DNA of 64,000 nucleotides from positions 186,001 through 250,000 of the forward strand of contig JABYQQ010000012.1 in NCBI GenBank assembly GCA_022605405.1. The letters are read 5' to 3'. The stretch's first letter is position 1; the number at the start of each line of letters is the position of its first letter. Below, one piece after another: positions 56,747 through 64,000 of this stretch. Source of the stretch: Earliella scabrosa. Its lineage: Eukaryota; Basidiomycota; Agaricomycetes; Polyporales; Polyporaceae. The position numbers were made by a program, and so were the translations under genes. A model generated the notes under the pieces. It had not been told where the DNA came from, searched no databases, and saw nothing but the letters and a program-made list of their open reading frames with translations.

Positions 56747-58996
56747 ATGATGTCGCTTCCCTCTTCATCCAACCAGAGCTATGTTCCTCAGGATATCAGC
56801 TCGTCCCTACAGCTCTCACTACCAAGACTACCTTCCCTAGACAACACATTCGGCGCGGTGTTACTCGGTACGTGTGCCGGGCTCATGTGAGTGACTTCGT
56901 TCGCTATCGAGCGTGTTTTGCTCATACAATGTGTGGCATGTGCAGTCTTTATGGCTTAACCGTACATCAGTCATATCGGTATTTTCGCTTGTACCCCAAG
57001 GATCATCGTACACTGAAGACCATGGTCAGTCATTTTCTATGCACCACTCCCCGAGTCCCGTCGCTTATCCACACATCGAACAGGTTACTATATTGCTGTA
57101 AGACGATGCCACATCTTCGTCCATACCCACATCGACCAAGCGGGCTGTAGACTGCTGGAGACCTTCCATACCGCTCTATGCATCCATATGTGGTAATGTT
57201 CCTATCGCAAGCTCTGCTTCAAAGGCTGGAGGACTGACTTGTCTTTCTAGCTATTACTACCTCACAACCAACTACTTCAACCCAACAGCATTGTTGAGTG
57301 GCGTATGGTATGACATGCACTGCATCGCATGAAGAATGATGACTCACTACATCTGCCAGGTCGTTGCGGGTAAGCGTCGCTTCTAGTCGCCGACTGTGCA
57401 AAGATAATAATGCAGTGGCAATAAATCTTGCTATGTCAGTTGCTCCCGGTCGTCACTGTGAGCGCAAGTCTACTTAGCGGGATCAACGCACATTGACGTG
57501 CTGCCACAGGGAACCCTCATAGTCGTCTGTCACAGGTGAATATTACTCACAATTGGCGTCTGGAGACCGTTCTCAACTTACGATATAGCTTCTATGCGCG
57601 TCGCATCTACCTCTGTGCGTGAGATTCCGTGAAATGAGGCATACTTCTATTCAATAGTGGCTAGTGGGAACTCGATACCGCACAGTCGTTGGGCTGGTGG
57701 TGAGTCTCCAGTCCCCACAGGCCCCAGACATTTGATCTTAGTTCTCTAACACCCCTAGATTGTCTTTATGGTCGGTGAACTCGGTGAGTGTTGGATCGAT
57801 GACCGTTGCCTCTGGCATATTTTATTGATTGTATTTGTGTAGCATTTGTGATCGGTAAGCTCCGAATCCAGCATGAGAGCAGGGATCATGTCTGAATTCA
57901 TGCACAAATCAGCATCCACCACAGAAGCGTTGGTGTAATCTCCATTCTCCCGCCGCTAACGATCGACTAAATGGCACTATGATATAGATTTATTCAACCG
58001 TCGTTCGCTGAGTGGGAGAAATATACCGTGAGTCTCGTCGCCTTGGCATCACGTCCAAATCGCACTGCGCAGTGCTCATATAGCATGAACTTGAATAGTG
58101 GCTCATCTCCACCGCATTTGGATTTGCGGTAGCGGCGGACATGGTGCTCACCAGCACATTGATCTACATTCTTCGAGCGAGCCGTACTGGCTTTAAGAGG
58201 TGAGTGAATCACGGGCATTACCAGATGTCGAAGCCCTCATCTAAGAAGGCGTACAGTACGGACAGTCTCATTGACGTCTTAGTCGTCTATACCATCAACA
58301 CTGGTATGTTTTCTTCATCTTCACAACCCTCATGTCCGTGATACTCATAGCATATGGACATAGGTCTGTTGACTGGGTAAGTAATACTCTGCCTGTGGGA
58401 TTGACGGCAGATTGAGGGAGTACTATTTATCACAGATTCTTCAGTATCATGTCGCTAGTTTTTGTGAGTCCTGTTGCTCATTCTGCGAGCAGTATGTGCT
58501 GACGGTGCATAGGCAGTTGCTTGTCCCGACAATCTTATCTATGTCAGTCTAAATATGCTCTCGACACGAAGTGCGTGTAATCAGATTGCTCGGGAATGAA
58601 CAGCACCACTGATCACTTTCGCAATCACCCTAGCATATGCGAACTCCGTCCTTGCCGTGTACGTCTTACTAATGAGACTTGTCGTGCCATACGGTGCTCA
58701 AGAAAAGGTTCACGATGTGACAGACTTAACTCGAGGCGGTCGTTGAACGATCGGGGTGCATTTGGCGTCGATGCGGGCACTTTCGGCATGTGCGCGTTCG
58801 AGAGCACTGGTCGCACAGTATTTGGTTCGACAGAGGTGCGTAAGCTTTGGAAACTCCAGTATTCACCATCATGGGCCTGACACGCCATCGGGAGGCCCGA
58901 TTCCACCCTGCTGTTCTCGACATCAAAGTCTCCGCCAACTCCGGATCGAGTCGGAGCGACGACCTGGAATCGAAGGATGGCGCCGAGCAGGTCTGA
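56747..58996 (+). CDS. DUF6534-family membrane protein, canonical form
   Basis: This is the most typical DUF6534 protein in the window. It starts MMSLPSSSNQSYVPQDISSS; a second ATG follows at once. Exon 1 is 56747-56886 and exon 2 is 56946-57024 (79 nt, LYGLTVHQSYRYFRLYPKD). Later exons encode ETFHTALCIHM, YYYLTTNYFNPTALLSGVW and, in the DUF6534 core, FGFAVAADMVLTSTLIYILR, SLIDVLVVYTINTGLLTGFF, NLIYVSLNMLS and YANSVLAVLNSRR. The family name domain covers roughly 58110-58650. The last splice is unclear: one frame ends soon after the GSTE block with YSPSWA, another continues to FHPAVLDIKVSANSGSSRSD and stops at 58996. I prefer the second because tails of this kind are seen in relatives. It is convergent with the next gene. 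Confidence 0.8.
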
Positions 58997-59208
58997 CGCC
59001 TTAACGTTTCTATCATACCGTCACTCCGCGAGGCTCAAAATCCCCGGGGCATAGTGTAGGGGTGTTCGACATCGATGTAATAGTATACAGCGAGGTGATA
59101 ACTTATTGCTACGGCGTCCCAGAGACGCGCATTACAACTCCAGCAATGCGATGGAGTGCGGGTAGTACAAAATAATCAGACAAAGAGCGGACGAGAGCAC
59201 AAATGCTT

Positions 59209-61195
59209 CTACGGGAGCCCGTGTGCCTTGAAGTCCTTCATGTCATAAGCGTCGCCTTGATCATCGTGCGTAATCGTCTGTCTTGTTACTTCGATCTGCC
59301 CGGAAAATTCAATCAGTCCATATTTGGAACACACAGTAGTAGCTTCGTACTCACAACGGGTGCGCGAGGGGTATTCAAAGAGAATTCGCCGCCGCGGTCG
59401 GACGAGTAAGCTCGTCCGCTCTGGGTACTTGTGGTTCGGATATGCGAGCGTGCGTTCAGTGAGCCCAGGAATGAGTTGGCATACACTGCACTAGAGATGA
59501 ATGGGACAGCTTGGCGTATGTGATGTAGTAAGACGTACGCTTTGTTTGCACCTCAACCAGGCCAAGGAACACCAGACTATCCTTCTTCACAGCAAACTTG
59601 TCACTATAATGAGCGGATCTCCAAGGTCAATATTTGAGAGAAGGCGTACAAGTATCACGCAAATCAGGGAAGCGGTGCTAAATATGTACGACATCAGATT
59701 GCCGTCATGCTTAAGGTGACTGCAGGATGCACATACCCAGTGATCAAACCGGTGTTCACGGTGTATAGCAATATCTTGTTGATCATGCTGTTTGATTGCC
59801 TGTCGTGGATCCGCTCAGCTGTCATCGGGTCTAGAGCTTTCAATCCTCTCACTTGTGTACCGTCGCTTTGTGACCCTTGAGATACCACATAAGCGTGACC
59901 GCTACGAGGAGATCCACGAGTGCCGCCGACCCCAGACCTCCGCTGACAGTAATCTGTGCCATAGGTTCATTGATGTAGGGAAATTGGTGAGCTTGAAAGA
60001 ACGTACAAGAGAGGTGTGCGATTCGCGGAGGTTGATCCAGTTCGGGTCGATGTAGGTGAGGGCGGCGGATCCTGAATAAATCCCATAGCGTTAAGAGAAA
60101 GACTTTGGAACAAGATCGATGGAAGAGGTACACACCGAACCCGAAGCCTAGAGCAAACCAAGAGGATGGATTAGCGACGTGAGAGTTCTCAAAGCTGACA
60201 AATCTTCACGGACCTACTCGTGCTAGAGCAAAGAGGCCCTGACACAACACACATGAGCGAGGGAGCGACGTAGGAGTACAAGGTAACATACAATGATGCC
60301 TGTCCAGATTATCGACTTTCCGCTCACTGACTCTGGCGTGAACGAGGGGATCTCCATGGAATAATGTCACATACCGATGAATACTCTCCATGTGTAGTAC
60401 CTGTCCGAGAATTATGAGAGCATAACAATGAACAGATGCAGACTGTGCTCACCCTTGTACGCAGGCCGCGACCAATGCCTGTAACATGGACAGTCACATG
60501 TTGGAACAGCTCAAAGGCGCGTAAAGAATGGACTGACACTGCACAAAACCGTAACCTAGGTAGGATATGGCAAAGCGATCAGCCGGAGACGTTGATAGAC
60601 ATCCGATTGACTCACCCCAACACCCCTATTCCCCCATGATTCCCCAGGGAGGCAGCAGTTAGATTGACATTGAAAGCTGCGGCGGATAGACACACGCACC
60701 ACTTGACCTCGATGAAGCCCAGGAGTTCACCGAACCCGGTGATGATGTAGTCGTACACAAAATGCATACAGAAGGCGGTGTGTACTGTCTCAAGGATCCT
60801 GTGTACGTTGATATATTGCAAAGCAGTCAGTTAGATCAATGGCTCACCATACTGCCATGACCTGGGAGGGCCGGTCGACACTACTAAGCAACTGTCCCAG
60901 ACAGCAACAGGGATCATGCTCACCAAATTCTTCAATAGAGCGCCGTCGTGGGGGTACTTTTGATAGTAAATGAACGTCTGAAGAGTGGTCATACCATAGA
61001 GTCTGCACAAAAAAGTATCGGAACGCGTCTGACGCGCAATGCGACGATTGGATTGAGCACTCACATGCAGGCAATAAATATCTCGATCAACAGTCCTCCT
61101 ATGACACTTGCTGCCGTCAGGTGCGCGAGTGCAGAGGGTATACCAGGAGGAAGACCATTTTCCGGAGAGCCTGACGATGGCGGGATAGTGCTCAT
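59209..61195 (-). CDS. DUF6534-family membrane protein, variant subfamily
   Basis: This DUF6534 protein starts at 61195 with MSTIPPSSGSPENGLPPGIP. Exon 1 ends IEIFIACM; exon 2 encodes LYGMTTLQTFIYYQKYPHDG. The next exons give ETVHTAFCMHFVYDYIITGF, GELLGFIEVKW, RYYTWRVFI, INKILLYTVNTGLIT, SYIFSTASLICVILV and AVKKDSLVFLGLVEVQTK. YANSFLGSLNARSHIRTTST follows, and a final exon running IEVTRQTITHDDQGDAYDMK to the stop at 59209. It differs from the middle-cluster copies in replacing HTCYYYLV with HFVYDYII, a trait that fits a distinct subfamily together with its tandem neighbour at 62475. All exons I could place are open. Confidence 0.8.
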
Positions 61196-62474
61196 GGTGA
61201 GGAAGTTGAACGATGCGCAGGGAAGCAGAGCGGAACACGGCGGAGAGGTATTTGAATGCTGGCATTGTCCGGACGGGAGTTCCTGGGACGGAGGCAGACA
61301 GGCGGACTACTGATTCGGACGAAGGCGGTCCCACGTATCGGAATAAGAATGGGGCGAGGCGCACGGTGGGCAACTGTATGTGGATCTGGGCGCATCAAGG
61401 ACTTGAACGGGATTGAGCCCACTGATCGGCCTGTGCGTATACGGTGCGGTGCGCGATGGTTGCCTACCATCATGCACAGCAGTTGTCTTCTCAATGAATC
61501 GCTATCCATGCATAGCGACTAGAAGAAGGCGCCGAGTATGATACTGGAAGCCGGTGAGAAGCACTCATCCTGAGAATCCCATCGCAGCACGACTATAGGA
61601 CGACGTTTGTGAGTCCGACAGGCAAGTCAACGAATGGCGCTCACCTATGTGAAATGCTTCAACCTCTCCATATCTCGTAGCGAGGTGTTCTGTATACGTA
61701 ACGCTACAATTGCGTCGAGTCGATGATTGTTGAGATCATATTGCATTTGCAACAAAATCACGAAAGCGCCTCCGCGCGTGAGCGCGGGATGTTCAGCGCA
61801 TGAGAACAAATGAACCTTCCTCCGCGCTATGTAAATAGGCACCGAGGCTGGCCGACGGCGGCGATGGTCGTCTGCAGTGGTGGTGGATGGTGGCGGTCAC
61901 TAGTTAAGGCACTTGGCTAGAATGACTTGCGAAAGCTATACAGTGAGCGCAACTTGTGGTTTGAGGCAAGATACATCCAGATACTTCTCGCTCACCTTGT
62001 GACAGATTTGCGCCCGACCACGAGCTCTGGCTGTTCGCTGGACCGCGCGGCCCAATACCACCGCGTGGCTATCACACGCTCAGGCATGAGCCTCGGTGAG
62101 CAGGCCCGGGACACTGTATAGAGTCATGAGAAGCAAACCAGTGGTCATAACGACATGAGAACGAGGGGGTCTTGGCAGCTATATGCGGATCGTAAGTACA
62201 CTATGAGATGACCACATTCCGATCGAGATACATGGTGGAGTCAGCGTCGTACAGCCTTTGAGTGATACAAATTGCAAACCCTGTAACCCTGGGGTATCAT
62301 CATCAAGATCCCAACAGATGGAGCAAGGAGCGAATGGTCCTGGACAATAGTGAACCAGCCAGCAGACACTTGTCCGTCTAGTGAATAAACGAATGGAGAA
62401 TGTCCTACGCAAGCTCCCCGCCCTTGGATGGAAGGCTTCTCAAGTCGAAGTTGACCTGTTGGCGGATATGCTGA
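61196..62474. other. Intergenic region
   Basis: About 1.3 kb between two tandem DUF6534 genes. No coding pattern, repeat or RNA gene is seen. Confidence 0.45.
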
Positions 62475-64000
62475 TCAGGATCCTCGGAACGCAGTACAGC
62501 AGTATGTACGCGGACCGTGCGAGAGAAGACTCACGCTTTCGGGAGTGCGCGGCGAGCTGTCGTCTTCCACGACCGTGTGCTGATAGACCTCCAGCTGGCG
62601 GATAGAAGGCGAGGCCGGAGGTGAACATGGGGGAGGAGAACGTGCCACCATCAGTGAACGGGGATTACGGAAATAAGTACGGGGGTGTGAGTGCCTGCGA
62701 GAGCGTGCATGCATATACTCACCTTAGGAACACGTCCCGCGTTGTGGAAAGCGCTATTAGTGGAAGAGAAGGTTCGGACGCTCTTGCTACGAATATGCGA
62801 GCGCGCGTTGAGGGACCCCAGGAACGAGTTTGAATACACTGAAAAGGGAGTGCAGGAAGTGCCACGGCGAGTATGAGCAGCATGTCGAGAATGGGAGGAG
62901 GGGAGATTAGTCGGAAGCCTACGTTTAGCCTGGATCTCGACTAGTCCAAGGAAGGTAAGGCTGTTCTTCTGTACTGCGAACTGGGGTGCGGACATGTCAG
63001 GTACCAGAGGTGAAGTATACGTGAAGACACGCACCAAGATAACGCATAGAAGGGAGGCGGTACTGAGTGGGAGAAAACGAGGCCAGTCAGCTGAGTTCAC
63101 GATGGTCGATGCCGAGAGCCGAGGGATGTAGAAACGGAGGTGTGATGGTGGTGCAGTATACGTACCAAGTGATTGCGCCTGTGTTGACAGCGTACAGAAG
63201 AATGCGGTTGACCATGCTGTTCGATTCCCTGACATGACAGTTCCGAAAAGAGCGCCAGGGTGAGCGTCATATGATGGCGATATGGTTCGAGCATATCAGT
63301 GATTGTTATCGAATGCGGGCGCAGGGGGACATACTTTGGCCATGCGCCCGTAGCTCGGCGGCGTTTGAGATAGAAGGTGAGCGTGGCCGCGACGAGAATG
63401 TCGACGAGGGCTGCTGAGCCCAGGCCGCCGCTGACGGTCACCTGAGGGAAGCGATTAGTACCGACAAGAGGATGAAACGCTATGCGATGGTACGTACAAG
63501 AGAGTCTTCGCGAGCACGCAAGACGGGCCAGGATGGGTAGAGGTAGCAGAGGACACACGACCCTAGACGGTCCCGAACGGTCCAGTGTGAACGGAGGGAG
63601 GCATCTAGACAGGTCCCTTGGTACGTACCGACACCGAAACCTGGTGTCAGGGACGGAAGTCAGCTCGATCTTCTGTCACGAAGCTTGTTTCAATTGTCCA
63701 CGTACCCACGCGAGCGAGAGCGAATGTGCCCTGAGGGAAGAAAGTGCGTCATGAATAGGTGAAACAATCAGGTGAAACGAGAGAAGTCGCGAAGGGCCAA
63801 GGCGGACATAGGACTTACGATGATTCCCGTCCATACGATCGAGTTGCCGCTGACTGCGAAACAAGGTTGATCGACGTTCGGAAGGAGTTGCATGTGAGAT
63901 TGCGAGAGGACGTACCGATCCAGACTCTCCAGGCATAGTACCTGCGATTCAGGGTGGCAGTCAGTGCCTGGCCGGGGCGATCTCATCCGCTTGGAGATGG
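62475..64000 (-). CDS. DUF6534-family membrane protein, 5' end beyond the window
   Basis: This is the tandem neighbour and close relative of the gene at 59209. Its 5' exons lie past position 64000. Visible exons encode YYAWRVWI, VSGNSIVWTGIIV, GLGSAALVDILVAATLTFYL, MVNRILLYAVNTGAIT, PLSTASLLCVILVRVF, FAVQKNSLTFLGLVEIQAK and SNSFLGSLNARSHIRSKSVR. The last exon runs LEVYQHTVVEDDSSPRTPES and ends at 62475. The tail keeps the EV...DD pattern seen at the end of its neighbour. No frame break is seen in the visible part. Confidence 0.78.

Overview
The window is nuclear DNA of a filamentous basidiomycete. Genes are dense, with many 50-70 bp GT-AG introns, and the content fits a wood- or litter-decay mushroom: a DyP-type peroxidase, a HET-domain protein, an OPT/YSL transporter and a large set of Agaricomycete-specific DUF6534 membrane proteins. 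Polyporales is my best guess from overall flavour; nothing in the window proves the order.

Left part (1-12.6 kb). A two-gene unit, an uncharacterised multi-span membrane protein (minus) plus an alpha-oxoamine synthase of the BioF/KAPA type (plus), occurs twice. In the first unit the synthase is a frameshifted remnant (about 2069-2365). In the second it is intact (5313-6820). A third, intact synthase lies at 11114-12564. A GNAT acetyltransferase (7680-8917) and a gene-free stretch bounded by a 17-bp inverted repeat (9185-9826) separate them.

Middle part (13-41 kb). DUF6534 genes sit at 13007-15606 (-), 18534-20843 (+), 23313-25548 (+), 34028-36274 (-) and 38323-40705 (+). Between them are a SARAF/TMEM66 gene, an AIG2-like gene, an ER-type short-chain dehydrogenase, a Ser/Thr-rich single-pass membrane protein and a HET-domain gene whose first exon encodes an N-myristoylation-type start. 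The 13-15.6 kb DUF6534 gene carries a 266-bp MITE-like insertion in an intron, next to a 3' splice site.

Right part (41-64 kb). Housekeeping genes come first: condensin SMC2 (15 exons) and the Obg-like ATPase OLA1, convergent. One OLA1 intron holds two copies of a 75-nt element with a covarying hairpin. Then follow a small GPI-anchored-type protein, the OPT transporter, the DyP peroxidase and three more DUF6534 genes, the last running off the right edge.

Overall the window is conserved single-copy genes interleaved with lineage-specific membrane-protein families that are expanding by local duplication. Eight DUF6534 genes in about 51 kb, all with the same splicing pattern at the 5' end, are the dominant feature. 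No RNA polymerase III genes, CRISPR arrays or autonomous transposons were seen. Exon boundaries were placed by eye and may be off by a few bases.
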